Source: Endomicrobiales bacterium (GTDB lineage Bacteria; Elusimicrobiota; Endomicrobiia; Endomicrobiales; JAFGIL01). Taken from it: a stretch of 64,000 nt of DNA. The stretch lies in the NCBI GenBank assembly GCA_016929635.1, contig JAFGIL010000056.1:1-64000 (forward strand). The letters are read 5' to 3'. The notes beneath the pieces are model-generated. The model saw only the letters and a list, made by a program, of their open reading frames with translations. It made no database searches and was not told the DNA's origin. The first letter of the stretch is position 1; each line of letters starts with the position of its first letter. Positions 54,280 to 63,480 of this stretch are shown piece by piece. Position numbers and translations under genes: made by a program.

Positions 54280-54308
54280 ATTAAACCTGTTTTTTAACTA
54301 TTGTTCAA
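54280..54308 (-). promoter_or_regulatory. Possible promoter of the secreted protein gene
   Basis: On the minus strand TTGAAC (54303-54308), a 17-base spacer and TTTAAT (54280-54285); a TATAAT six bases further downstream would need a 23-base spacer. Moderate match in AT-rich DNA. Confidence 0.35.
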
Positions 54309-54364
54309 AACCTGCCTATTTTAGCATAAAATTCTATCCACAAAGTTATTCACATTACTAACAG

Positions 54365-55153
54365 CTAAACTTCACGATTCTTTTCCCAAATAATACGTAT
54401 TCCTTCCAGTGTCAGCTCTGGAATTACTGCTTTCACCTCCTTTATATTTCTGGTATAAAGCTCTGCCAGGCCGCCAGTAGCTATGACTCTCGGGCGCCCC
54501 GGGATCTCTACAGAAACTCTCTTTAAAACCTCTTTTATTAAGCCTAAATAACCATAAAAGAGCCCTGATTGTATGCTAGTAACAGTCGATTTACCTATAG
54601 CTTTTTTCGGCCTTAATATATCCACTTTTGGAAGCTTTGCAGTGCGTCTTGCCAGCGATTCCTGGGCAATTACAGGCCCTGGTACTATAACGCCGCCAAG
54701 ATACTCCTGTCTTTTACTAATGCAGTCAAACGTAGTTGCCGTACCGAAATCAATGACAACTACAGGGCTTTTATAAAGGTCATATGCAGCGACCGCATTT
54801 GCGATCCTGTCCGCCCCCACCTCGCCGGGGTTATCATACAATATCTTAAGAGGAATTTTCCCTGCTCCGGTTATGAAAAAAGGGTTTTTCTTGAAATATT
54901 TTATGCTCAGCTCTTCAAAAACCGAATCAAACTTTGGAACAACGCTTGCGATAGCAACTGCTTTTACCTCATTTGCCTCCAGTAATGCATAATGAAACAA
55001 ATCAAGTATCTTTGTCCCGTATTCGTCAGAGGTTCGTGACTGGTCCGTGCCAAGCCTCCATACACTGACAGGCCGGCGCACAGGTTTTCCGGAATCAAAC
55101 CGGAAAATCCCTAAAGTTATGTTTGTATTGCCAATATCTATTGCAAGTAACAT
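54365..55153 (-). CDS. coaX: Type III pantothenate kinase
   Basis: The product is 262 residues from the ATG at 55153 (MLLAIDIGNTNITLGIF). GADRIANAVAAYDLY, VIDFGTATTFDCI and ATGGLAELY complete the ASKHA-fold signature. It phosphorylates pantothenate with ATP, insensitive to CoA feedback. It follows the fumarase genes. With coaB and coaC, three CoA steps are in the window. Confidence 0.94.
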   Translation of the reverse strand: MLLAIDIGNTNITLGIFRFDSGKPVRRPVSVWRLGTDQSRTSDEYGTKILDLFHYALLEANEVKAVAIASVVPKFDSVFEELSIKYFKKNPFFITGAGKIPLKILYDNPGEVGADRIANAVAAYDLYKSPVVVIDFGTATTFDCISKRQEYLGGVIVPGPVIAQESLARRTAKLPKVDILRPKKAIGKSTVTSIQSGLFYGYLGLIKEVLKRVSVEIPGRPRVIATGGLAELYTRNIKEVKAVIPELTLEGIRIIWEKNREV

Positions 55154-55168
55154 ATTAAAGTACAAATT

Positions 55169-55690
55169 TTATCTGATAAAAATTTCTTTCCCCTTAGAAT
55201 CGACTGCTACGATTACTGGAAAGTCAACCACTTCAAAACGATATATAGCCTCAGTCCCCAGATCCTTGAAAGCAATAATCTCTGATTTCTTTACTTTCGT
55301 CGAAAGAAGTGCCCCTATGCCCCCCGTTGCCACCAGATAAACAGCATGATTTGTCTGTAAAGACTTAATAACTTCCTTAGAACGAGGCCCTTTGCCGATT
55401 GTTGCCTTAACTCCTTTTGATAACAACAAAGGGGTATAAGCATCCATCCTGCTCGAAGTCGTCGGCCCGCAGGAACCTATTGCTTTTCCGGGCTTGGCAG
55501 GGCAAGGCCCGCAATAATATATTATAGAATTCTCTAAATCAAAAGGCAAGGTTTTGCCTTTATTAATCATCTCAACCAGCCTTTTATGGGCAGCGTCCCT
55601 TGCGGTGTAAATCGTGCCGCTTAACTCGACTTTATCGCCTGCTTTAAGCTTTGGTATCTGGGTAATTAATTGTTCTGTTGTTATGTTCAT
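55169..55690 (-). CDS. Class I fumarase, C-terminal (beta) subunit
   Basis: The product is 173 residues. YYCGPCPAKPGKAIGSCGPT and TSSRMDAYTPLLL are the family motif with the substrate-binding SRMD; KGPRSKEV and VATGGIGAL follow. With the alpha subunit (4 bases upstream) it forms the Fe-S dependent, oxygen-sensitive fumarase or a related hydro-lyase such as tartrate dehydratase. Confidence 0.93.
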   Translation of the reverse strand: MNITTEQLITQIPKLKAGDKVELSGTIYTARDAAHKRLVEMINKGKTLPFDLENSIIYYCGPCPAKPGKAIGSCGPTTSSRMDAYTPLLLSKGVKATIGKGPRSKEVIKSLQTNHAVYLVATGGIGALLSTKVKKSEIIAFKDLGTEAIYRFEVVDFPVIVAVDSKGKEIFIR

Positions 55691-55694
55691 TTAA

Positions 55695-56540
55695 CTATAT
55701 AGTTTCAGTCAGTCTCCTGCATGAATGGCACTGCATGCTTACCGCTACGGGAAGCGAGCCGATATGGCACGGGGCTGTTTCTATATTTGCAGCCAGTGCT
55801 GTTGTCTTGCCCCCGGTGCCCATGGGCCCAATCCCGGTTTTGTTAATTGCTTCCAGAAGCTCTTTTTCCCGCTCTGCATAGTAGGGGTTGCCTGAATTCA
55901 CTCCTACTTCCCTTAAAAGGGCTTTCTTTGCCAGCATACTTACCGACGAGAAAGTTCCCCCTATACCTACACCTACAATAAGAGGCGCACACGAGCTGCC
56001 AGCTTTTTCTTTAACAGTATCCAAAATAAAATTTTTGATACCCTGCCAGCCGTCCGAAGGTATAAGCATTTTCAAAGCACTGGAGTTTTCGCTGCCGGCA
56101 CCTTTAGGAAGAACCGTTATCTCCAGCTTATCTCCGGAAACCATTTCATAGTATATCTGGGCCGGGGTGTTATCTCCGGTATTTTTTCTATCAAATAAAG
56201 GGTCAGCTACAATGGATTTGCGCAGGTTTCCTTCCTTATATCCGTTTGAAACTCCATTATTAATGGCATCCTTTAAATTTCCGCCTACTACCTGCACTTC
56301 CTGCCCGATTTTGACGAAGACCTCGAGGTTCCCTGTATCCTGGCAAAGAGCTATCTCTTTCTGGCCGGCCAAAGTGGCATTCTCCAAAATCTGGCCAAGC
56401 GTCCATCTCGCATTTTCGTTGCTTTCTTTTTTGTAGGACTCTTTTAGCGCGCGCCATACGTCTTCAGGAAGAAAATAGTTGGATTGCCTGCAGAGGCGTG
56501 ATATTGTTTCTGATATTTTATCTGTTTTTATCTGACGCAT
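55695..56540 (-). CDS. Class I fumarase, N-terminal (alpha) subunit
   Basis: The product is 281 residues. Fe-S Cys residues are in ALCQDTGNLEVFV and GSSCAPLIVGVGIG, and a third region is PCHIGSLPVAVSMQCHSCRR. It hydrates fumarate to malate with a [4Fe-4S] cluster when paired with the beta subunit. It follows the malic enzyme gene, so fumarate-malate-pyruvate conversion is encoded as a unit. Confidence 0.94.
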   Translation of the reverse strand: MRQIKTDKISETISRLCRQSNYFLPEDVWRALKESYKKESNENARWTLGQILENATLAGQKEIALCQDTGNLEVFVKIGQEVQVVGGNLKDAINNGVSNGYKEGNLRKSIVADPLFDRKNTGDNTPAQIYYEMVSGDKLEITVLPKGAGSENSSALKMLIPSDGWQGIKNFILDTVKEKAGSSCAPLIVGVGIGGTFSSVSMLAKKALLREVGVNSGNPYYAEREKELLEAINKTGIGPMGTGGKTTALAANIETAPCHIGSLPVAVSMQCHSCRRLTETI

Positions 56541-56547
56541 AGTTAAA

Positions 56548-57885
56548 CTATAAATGTATTTTCGAACTTTTGATAAATCCCTTTTTCATCATGGTTTTCG
56601 TAATGGCCCGGCTTCTGAATATTATCTCTTTGGCGGTCTGATATATTTTATTTTTGCTCATTTTCTTACGCGCTATCTTTTGCTTTACTGCTTTGGAGCC
56701 TACCGCAGCTGCAACCCTCGGATATACTTCCCAGTCATCCATGGTAGGTAAAATTCTTTTAGGGCTTAAATTGCTTTCCTTGATACACTTCGATAATTCA
56801 TTAGCCGCTTCAATGCACATTTCATCGGTAATAGTATAAGCTCTGACATCAAGCGTGCCGCGGAATACTCCGGGAAATCCCAGAGAATTGTTGACCTGGT
56901 TTGAAAAATCACTCCTTCCTGTTGCCACAACAGCAGCCCCTGCTTCCTTGGCTTCCCAAGGCCAAATCTCAGGCACGGGATTTGCGCATGCAAAAACGAT
57001 TGATTTTTTAGCCATTTTACTTATCCACTCTTTTCTGATTACACCCGGCCCTGATTTTGAAAGAGCAATTAGAACATCCGCGTTTTCCAGCGCTTCAGGG
57101 ATCCATCCCACAAGGTTCTCCCTGTTGGTCCTTGTACACATCTCCCATTTCTCTTTATAGGAAGCTTTAAGTTCCTTCCTGCCCTTATGCAAAGTTCCCT
57201 TTGAATCAAGCATAATAATTCTTCCGGGAGTTGCTCCGTAAAGCATAAGAAGCCGTGCGATGCAGATATTTGCTGCTCCTGCACCTACAAGAACGATTTT
57301 TACTCTAGATATTTTTTTCCCAACCACTTTAAGGGCATTAATTAATCCTGCCAGGGTTACCAAAGCTGTTCCCTGCTGGTCATCATGCCATACAGGAATC
57401 CTGCATTCCTGCCTTAACTGCGTAAGAATCGGAAAACATTTTGGCTGTTCTATGTCTTCCAGGTTTATCCCTCCGAATGAAGGCTGGAGCAGCTTAACCG
57501 TTGAAATAAATTTATCTTTGTCTTTTGTGCCGAGGCAAATCGGGTATGCGTCAACGCCTCCGAGATATTTGAAAATCAAAGCCTTGCCTTCCATAACAGG
57601 AAGCCCGGCCTCAGGCCCTATATCGCCCAGTCCCAGAATCCTGGAACCGTCGGTAATTACTGCAACGCTGTTCCATTTGTTCGTATAATCGTAGACGAAC
57701 TTAGGCTCTTTCTGGATCTGCCTGCACGGTGAAGCTACTCCCGGGGTATACCAAACCGAAAAATCGTTAAGGTCTTTTATCCTGCATTTCGGCAATACTT
57801 CGATTTTTCCCCTGTAGAAATCGTGAAGCTTCTTTGCTATTTTAGACGGTTTTTGTGCGGCTTTTAGAAGTTTTTTTACATTCAT
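56548..57885 (-). CDS. NAD(P)-dependent malic enzyme
   Basis: The product is 445 residues from the ATG at 57885 (MNVKKLL). VWYTPGVASPCRQI, GLGDIGPEAGLPVMEGKALIFK (in part), WHDDQQGTA, the Rossmann VLVGAGAANICIARLL and ARAIT-type tail mark the short bacterial malic enzyme. It oxidatively decarboxylates malate to pyruvate; coenzyme preference is not read. It leads the fumarase operon. Confidence 0.92.
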   Translation of the reverse strand: MNVKKLLKAAQKPSKIAKKLHDFYRGKIEVLPKCRIKDLNDFSVWYTPGVASPCRQIQKEPKFVYDYTNKWNSVAVITDGSRILGLGDIGPEAGLPVMEGKALIFKYLGGVDAYPICLGTKDKDKFISTVKLLQPSFGGINLEDIEQPKCFPILTQLRQECRIPVWHDDQQGTALVTLAGLINALKVVGKKISRVKIVLVGAGAANICIARLLMLYGATPGRIIMLDSKGTLHKGRKELKASYKEKWEMCTRTNRENLVGWIPEALENADVLIALSKSGPGVIRKEWISKMAKKSIVFACANPVPEIWPWEAKEAGAAVVATGRSDFSNQVNNSLGFPGVFRGTLDVRAYTITDEMCIEAANELSKCIKESNLSPKRILPTMDDWEVYPRVAAAVGSKAVKQKIARKKMSKNKIYQTAKEIIFRSRAITKTMMKKGFIKSSKIHL

Positions 57886-57959
57886 TTTATCCACTCTGTC
57901 TGCGGAATAAAAATATCCGCTTTTGTATTTTTAAATAACTTTGCCAATTAAAACTTAAA

Positions 57960-58064
57960 TCCGAAACTCGAAATCCTGAAATTCGAAACAAATAAAAACC
58001 ATCAAAAGCATAGCTGAGCCAGATATTTGTTCCGGATTTCGAAATTCGAACTTCGGATTTTCGA
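57960..58064. repeat. Intergenic inverted-repeat element, word CGAAATTCGAA
   Basis: Left arm ~57960-57993 (CCGAAACTCGAAATCC, TGAAATTCGAAACAAAT) and right arm ~58023-58064 (ATTTGTTCCGGATTTCG, AAATTCGAACTTCGG) are degenerate inverted copies around ~29 bases. It lies between the GAF-HD-GYP gene and the malic enzyme gene. Confidence 0.7.
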
Positions 58065-58070
58065 TTATAT

Positions 58071-59147
58071 TTATACTACTGTTTCAGTAAATTCTTTTAA
58101 GTATAAGTCCACTATTTTAGGGTCGTATCTTGTCTCCATGCCCAGCTTCAGCATTTGATTAATGCGGTCGTCGGGTATTCCGCCTATTTTCATCTCATCT
58201 ATAACTTCAGCTAAACCCACTATTCTGGCGCCCAGGGGGATTTTTTCTCCTGCTAATCCGTCGGGAAAACCGGTTCCGTCAAAATTCTCGTGATGATGAC
58301 GGATAATCGGAGCTGCCCCTTTTAACAGATTAATGTCCCTTATCATTTCCGAGCCGATTTTAGGATGTGTTGCCTCGGGCTCACCTTTGTCCTTGATTAT
58401 CACAACACCCTGCTCCAGGGTAACATTTGCTCTGACTCCCAGCAATCCAATATCGTGAAGCAGCGAACCATAGTAAAGATTTTTATATTCCTGGCCTTCC
58501 ATCCCCATCCTTCTGCCTAATGAAGTAGCCAGTTGGGCAACTCTCCAGCAATGGCCAAGCATCCTGTGGTCTCTTACTTCAATGGCTGATATTAAAACTT
58601 CTATTACGTTAACAAAGAAATTCCGCTGGTCTTCAGAGCTGCGGGCATTATTTATGCTTACTGCAGCCAGGGAAGCCAGGCTTTCCAATATATCCAAATC
58701 CTCCTTGGTAAAATCTGCCCCTTTGCGTTTATTTAAAACTTCCATAACCCCTATTAACTCATTTTCTACAAACATTGGCACGCAAATTATGGACTTTGTG
58801 ACAAAGCCTGAGCTCTGGTCCATCTTGCCCGTAAAACGCGCATCTTTTGAAGTATCGTTTACTATCAGCGGCTTTTTATCCTGGGCAACAGAGCCCGCTA
58901 TACCCTGCCCGACTTTTACCTTCATCTTCTGGATTATCCCGCCCTTTTCACCGCTTGCAACTTTAAACGATAGATGCTGTTTATCATCATCCAGAAGCAT
59001 TATGGAAGATGCCTCTGAATCCAGCAGCTCTTCAGCTACCGCATCAATGCGTTTCAGCAGTGCATCCACATCCAGAATGGAAGATATGTTTCTTGCTATC
59101 TCGAAAATTTCTTTAAGTGCGGCCGGCCCGCATTTGCTTATATCCAT
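58071..59147 (-). CDS. GAF domain with HD-GYP cyclic-di-GMP phosphodiesterase domain
   Basis: The product is 358 residues. A GAF domain (~20-165; VGQGIAGSVAQDKKPLIVND) binds a small ligand. The HD-GYP domain (~185-350) has HCWRVAQLA, LLHDIGLLG, HPKIGSEMI, HHHENFDGTGFPDGL, with GYP written GFP. It should degrade cyclic di-GMP to GMP. It lies 24 bases downstream of a GspE/PilB ATPase gene, in one transcript. GGGGA precedes the ATG. Confidence 0.9.
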   Translation of the reverse strand: MDISKCGPAALKEIFEIARNISSILDVDALLKRIDAVAEELLDSEASSIMLLDDDKQHLSFKVASGEKGGIIQKMKVKVGQGIAGSVAQDKKPLIVNDTSKDARFTGKMDQSSGFVTKSIICVPMFVENELIGVMEVLNKRKGADFTKEDLDILESLASLAAVSINNARSSEDQRNFFVNVIEVLISAIEVRDHRMLGHCWRVAQLATSLGRRMGMEGQEYKNLYYGSLLHDIGLLGVRANVTLEQGVVIIKDKGEPEATHPKIGSEMIRDINLLKGAAPIIRHHHENFDGTGFPDGLAGEKIPLGARIVGLAEVIDEMKIGGIPDDRINQMLKLGMETRYDPKIVDLYLKEFTETVV

Positions 59148-59171
59148 AAATTCCCCATTAACAATTTTTCA

Positions 59172-60887
59172 CTATTGTGCCGTTGCCAGAACTTCCTCAA
59201 CGGTAGTTAAGCCCATTGTAGCTTTAATCAAACCGTCCTCCAGGAGTGTGCGCATCCCTTCTTTCCTGGCCAACTCTCTGACAGGACCTGCTGCAATCTC
59301 TTTTAAAAGAAGGGCTCTCATTTGATCAGTCATTACCAAAAGCTCATGGATTCCCACTCTTCCCTTGTAGCCTGTTCCCCTGCACACATCACATCCGCGA
59401 CCTTTATATAAAGTAGCATTCGAAGTATCTATATTATATTGCTGGAATATCTTTTGATAGGCCTCTGTCATCTGTATTTTTTGCTTGCATTCACCGCAGA
59501 CCCTGCGCAGAAGCCTTTGCGCCAGCACGCATTCAATTGATGAAGAAATCAAAAAGCTGGGCACTCCCATTTCGTGCAAACGCGCTACCGCGCTGGGGGC
59601 ATCATTTGTATGAATTGTTGAAAACACCAAATGCCCTGTCATAGCTGCTTCCATTGCTATCTGGGCGGTTTCCTTGTCACGAATTTCACCAACCATGATT
59701 ATATCAGGATCCTGTCGAAGAAAAGCGCGCAGAGCTGATGCAAAATCAAAACCAATTTCCTGAATAACATTAACCTGAACAATTCCTGGGAGGTTATATT
59801 CAACAGGGTTTTCAGCAGTTAAAACCTTTGTGTCCGGGTCATTTATTGAATTTAGGACTGCATACAAAGTGGTTGATTTTCCTGAACCTGTCGGACCGCA
59901 TACAAGCACCAAACCGTACGGTTTAACAACGCTTACTTTCAGTTTTTCCATAGTATCGCTTAAAAACCCGAGTTTTTCCACATCAACACGCACTGAAGCA
60001 CGGTCTAAAACACGCATAACACATGATTCCCCAAAAACCGTAGGGACGATATTCACACGGAACTCAACCGGGTTACCTTTTGCCATCACCTGAATACGAC
60101 CGTCCTGCGGGCGGCGGCGCTCGGTTATGTCCATTTGTTCAGTCATTATTTTCAATTTTGCAATTAATGCATTCCTAAAACTGTAGGGTATCTGGAAAGG
60201 GGCTTCCATCAAGGACCCGTCTATCCTGTAGCGGCAAATAAATTTATTCTCAAAAGGTTCTATATGGATATCAGAGGCTTTTTGCTGCAATGCGCCTATT
60301 ATGATTGCATTTACCAGTTTCTCAACTTCTGGCGCGGACGCATCAATCTCCGTCACATCGGCTTTTTCCTCAACCTTCTCTAGGCTGACGTCCTCCCCTT
60401 CTTTTAAATCACCGATTATTTTATCCAGTTTTACGTCTGAGCCAATTCCATAAGCTTTATCCAGTACTTTGCTGATATCTTCGGGAAGCGCAAGATACGG
60501 CTGGACCTCAAAATTAGTCCTTAACTGGATGTCTTCTATAACAAAAAAATCGCGGGGATCCGCCATCGCTACAAAAAGAACGTTCTCCTCCTTAACAAAA
60601 GGGACTGCCCTGTGCCTTCTTGCAGCTGCTTCGGGTATCACTTTAACCGTTTCCGGGTCGATCTCTATTTCGTCCAAATTCACAGCTTTGACGTTCCATT
60701 CCTGGGAAAGAGTGCGCAGCAAATCCACCCTGCTTATGAATTTCAGTCTTACAACTGTGGATTGCAAAGGCTCGTTTGTCTTCTTGGACTCTTCCAGGGC
60801 TTTTTGAAGCTGTTCTTCATTAAGTAGTTTGTTGTCCTGAAGAATTTCTTTAACAGTTTTCCTTCTGACACTGCCTTTTGGACTCAT
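59172..60887 (-). CDS. pilB: GspE/PilB-type secretion or pilus assembly ATPase
   Basis: The product is 571 residues. An N-terminal MshEN/T2SSE_N domain (~10-140) is followed by the ATPase: GPTGSGKSTTLYAVL, Asp box, DIIMVGEIRDKETAQIA Walker B region, HTNDAPSAVARL, and the zinc Cys4 module CGECKQKI ... CDVCRGTGYKG. The Gly residues of the cyclic-di-GMP-binding motif in the N-terminal domain are replaced (KTVKEILQDNKL), so binding is doubtful. No other type IV pilus or T2SS gene is in the window. A strong promoter is at 60927-60955 and AAGGAA precedes the ATG. Confidence 0.93.
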   Translation of the reverse strand: MSPKGSVRRKTVKEILQDNKLLNEEQLQKALEESKKTNEPLQSTVVRLKFISRVDLLRTLSQEWNVKAVNLDEIEIDPETVKVIPEAAARRHRAVPFVKEENVLFVAMADPRDFFVIEDIQLRTNFEVQPYLALPEDISKVLDKAYGIGSDVKLDKIIGDLKEGEDVSLEKVEEKADVTEIDASAPEVEKLVNAIIIGALQQKASDIHIEPFENKFICRYRIDGSLMEAPFQIPYSFRNALIAKLKIMTEQMDITERRRPQDGRIQVMAKGNPVEFRVNIVPTVFGESCVMRVLDRASVRVDVEKLGFLSDTMEKLKVSVVKPYGLVLVCGPTGSGKSTTLYAVLNSINDPDTKVLTAENPVEYNLPGIVQVNVIQEIGFDFASALRAFLRQDPDIIMVGEIRDKETAQIAMEAAMTGHLVFSTIHTNDAPSAVARLHEMGVPSFLISSSIECVLAQRLLRRVCGECKQKIQMTEAYQKIFQQYNIDTSNATLYKGRGCDVCRGTGYKGRVGIHELLVMTDQMRALLLKEIAAGPVRELARKEGMRTLLEDGLIKATMGLTTVEEVLATAQ

Positions 60888-60926
60888 TTTTCATTCCTTT
60901 TTATAAAAATGTAATATTTGCACCTT

Positions 60927-60955
60927 ATTATATATGATATTTACTAAAAAATCAA
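60927..60955 (-). promoter_or_regulatory. Sigma-70-type promoter of pilB operon
   Basis: On the minus strand TTGATT (60950-60955), a 17-base spacer and TATAAT (60927-60932), giving a leader of ~35 bases. It drives pilB and the GAF-HD-GYP gene. Confidence 0.6.
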
Positions 60956-61008
60956 GGCAAATATTGAAATTAATGTCTAGTTAATATGGGGGATAAAACG
61001 ATTAAAGA

Positions 61009-62211
61009 TTAGTATGTATAGTTAAAATTTATACCTATAAAATGAACATCGAAATTATAGGGAAGATACTTTTCAAATTTAACATTTGAGGTTTGTGTTT
61101 GGTATGAATAGTAAAAAGTTGTCCTGGTTATAGCATTCGGTTTTAATGTTATTCCAGTACTCCAAGTAATAAGATGATTATATTGTTTACCTGAAACAAA
61201 ATTATTAGTATTATCGAGGGGTGGACGTTTTGAATAGTTCCTCCAGTCAAACTCTATATTAAAAAATGACTCCCATTTATCTGCCAACAGAAATGAGGTT
61301 GGCAATGATAATATAGTTTGCCTATAATCTTCATAATCTTTGATAAATGCAACCGGCGGTTCGGTTGGATTAGTATAATGATGATAGTTTTGATTTGAAT
61401 TGTTAAACTTAATAGTTAAAGAAGGAAGTATATCAATCATTTGCAAAATCCTTCTCTGATGAGAAACAGCAAAAGAAAGCATTGTATCCTTCTTTAAATC
61501 ACTACTATTAAAAGAACCATCTGGTTGGGCAATTTCAACTAGTACCTTTTGTGTTTTATAAGCTATTATATTGTAATCCAAAGAAGCCTTACTCTTCCCA
61601 TATTTCACTGATGCTCCTATTTGATAAGCCTTGTTATCTTGTTTACCTATGGAACTTTCCGGGTCTCCTTGAGTCTTTGCTAATAAATCAGAATAATTGG
61701 GATACTTAACATAGTGATAACCAAAAGTGGCATCACAAGATAACTTTGAATTAATTTTTCTGCTTCCTATAAGTGAAAAACCTGTCCGTTTAAAATCGTA
61801 AAGCCCGGTTCCTAAAACTTCATTGGTCCCACTTCTTGTATATTCATTCATATGATCAACTTGCGTTTTTAGAGTGTAAATGTCATTAAATTTATATTGA
61901 TGACGGAGAAAAATTATATGATCTATCGATCTATCAGAAAAATCTTCGCCTTCCTGGCGTTTAAGACCTGGGCCATCATATTTCAATTCATAGAAACCAA
62001 TGAATTGATGTTTATCATGAGGTTGCACAATCAAACCTAAATCATTCACAATATCCAAAGCAAACATCGAACCGCCCTTATTGGGAATAATGCCACCTAA
62101 AACAACATCAATAGAATAATAGGGCGCGACTTTCAATTTTGCATAAAGGAAGTTTGATGCAAAAAATAAAAAGCATACTATTGGCAATAAATGTTTAACA
62201 AATCTCTTCAT
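61009..62211 (-). CDS. Putative outer-membrane beta-barrel protein
   Basis: The product is 400 residues. A signal peptide (ending FASNFLYA) is followed by alternating amphipathic strands through the whole protein, rich in Tyr, Phe, Asn and Lys, and a C-terminal INFNYTY. I do not recognise the family; length and strand count fit a barrel of about 16-18 strands. It lies three bases after the next outer-membrane-like gene. Confidence 0.65.
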   Translation of the reverse strand: MKRFVKHLLPIVCFLFFASNFLYAKLKVAPYYSIDVVLGGIIPNKGGSMFALDIVNDLGLIVQPHDKHQFIGFYELKYDGPGLKRQEGEDFSDRSIDHIIFLRHQYKFNDIYTLKTQVDHMNEYTRSGTNEVLGTGLYDFKRTGFSLIGSRKINSKLSCDATFGYHYVKYPNYSDLLAKTQGDPESSIGKQDNKAYQIGASVKYGKSKASLDYNIIAYKTQKVLVEIAQPDGSFNSSDLKKDTMLSFAVSHQRRILQMIDILPSLTIKFNNSNQNYHHYTNPTEPPVAFIKDYEDYRQTILSLPTSFLLADKWESFFNIEFDWRNYSKRPPLDNTNNFVSGKQYNHLITWSTGITLKPNAITRTTFYYSYQTQTSNVKFEKYLPYNFDVHFIGINFNYTY

Positions 62212-62214
62212 CTC

Positions 62215-62970
62215 TTAGAAATACCAATGCCAAGCCACAAATGGATGAAATACAAATACTCCTTCAGGGAAAATATCCAAACCATATTCAAAATGCTTAT
62301 AACTTACCAGAAGTCTGGAAGTTATCTTTTTATATTTAAAACCATAACCTACTTGTGCAACAATATATTTATCCTCTCTAGATTGATGGTTAATTCCTGT
62401 AAAAAAGAAAGCATCAGCAACCCTAAAATCCAGAGAATCAAGATGAAACGCACCAAAATCAACAGCGCTGGAAGAAGATAACTTAACGTTCATATTAACA
62501 GTCGAATATTTAAAGCCGCCAAAAATCCTTGTTTTATCATTTGCTGATTTGCTGATAACCGCGCCAATTGAATATCCGTTAAAAGTCGGCTCTACATCGT
62601 CCATGCTTGATTTAGCCGCCCTTAAAGCCAATAAATCTCCATACATACCGACAGCGTCAATCTGGGGGATATATCCGCGTTCATTTAATATTTTTACTTT
62701 TGCGTTAAGATTTGCCCATGTAAACGGAAGAAAAGTGGGTAAGAAATTAAAACGGAGCGCACCGCGTTTTTCTTTAGGTAAGGGTGAAAAATCTTCATTG
62801 TTTATATGAAGGTTTAAAAAAAAGTCTCCTGGATCACTTAAAAATTTCAACCCAATATCAACCAGCTCTTTTCCTAATGCAGAATCCGCAAAATCATCCG
62901 CACTGACAACCGGAGTATAGGTTATAAACGAAAACGCTAAAATAAAAACGAATAACAGTATTTTTTTCAT
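62215..62970 (-). CDS. Secreted outer-membrane-like protein, function unknown
   Basis: The product is 251 residues with a signal peptide (ending PVVSA) and beta-strand-rich remainder, ending VAWHWYF. No family recognised. It overlaps the HAMP-like gene by four bases (ATGA) and precedes the 400-residue barrel by three bases, so the three are one operon. Confidence 0.6.
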   Translation of the reverse strand: MKKILLFVFILAFSFITYTPVVSADDFADSALGKELVDIGLKFLSDPGDFFLNLHINNEDFSPLPKEKRGALRFNFLPTFLPFTWANLNAKVKILNERGYIPQIDAVGMYGDLLALRAAKSSMDDVEPTFNGYSIGAVISKSANDKTRIFGGFKYSTVNMNVKLSSSSAVDFGAFHLDSLDFRVADAFFFTGINHQSREDKYIVAQVGYGFKYKKITSRLLVSYKHFEYGLDIFPEGVFVFHPFVAWHWYF

Positions 62971-63422
62971 TGTTTATCGGACAGCAGCCTGTTTACCATG
63001 TCAACCAAAGGGATAAACAGCTTGTCGCTGCTTCTTACTGAAATCTTTCTTCTCTCGTGTGCGTCAAAGTGTTTCCTGAGGATACGCGTAATACGCATTA
63101 CTGGAAGCACTGTATTATGTAAAACAAGGTACAGGACTATAATGCTTAAGGTTATCATTAGCAGAATGTTCGTTGTAGCTATTATAATGTAAGTAGAGAT
63201 GAACTTTGAAACACTCTGCACTGTATTTACCGGGCTCAATCCGTAATTGGAAAAACCTGTTTTCTTTATAAGGAAGTGAAAACCGAAAAACAGCACTATA
63301 GAACTTACGACGATTATGATTATAATCGGGATTATTGCTTTTACAAAGAACGAAATTAAAATTTCTCTTTCTTCTTTTGATAAGGATATTCTTTTTCTCT
63401 TCTCTGTTACAAAGTTATCCAT
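62967..63422 (-). CDS. Two-TM HAMP-like membrane protein without output domain (second)
   Basis: The product is 151 residues: a basic start, TM1 (~26-50), a short periplasmic part, TM2 (~80-102), a HAMP-like VLPVMRITRILRKHF and a final DMVNRLL helix. It has the same plan as the protein at 47753-48250 but little identity. It heads an operon with two barrel-like genes, with a clear promoter at 63442-63470. Confidence 0.65.
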   Translation of the reverse strand: MDNFVTEKRKRISLSKEEREILISFFVKAIIPIIIIIVVSSIVLFFGFHFLIKKTGFSNYGLSPVNTVQSVSKFISTYIIIATTNILLMITLSIIVLYLVLHNTVLPVMRITRILRKHFDAHERRKISVRSSDKLFIPLVDMVNRLLSDKQ

Positions 63423-63441
63423 AATGTAAATAATTTCCGTT

Positions 63442-63470
63442 ATTGTAATATATTAAAAAAAGTTTGTCAA
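63442..63470 (-). promoter_or_regulatory. Sigma-70-type promoter of the HAMP-like/barrel operon
   Basis: On the minus strand TTGACA (63465-63470), a 17-base spacer and TACAAT (63442-63447), leaving a leader of only ~10-15 bases before the ATG at 63422, so the transcript may be nearly leaderless. Confidence 0.65.
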
Positions 63471-63480
63471 CTGCAAATAA

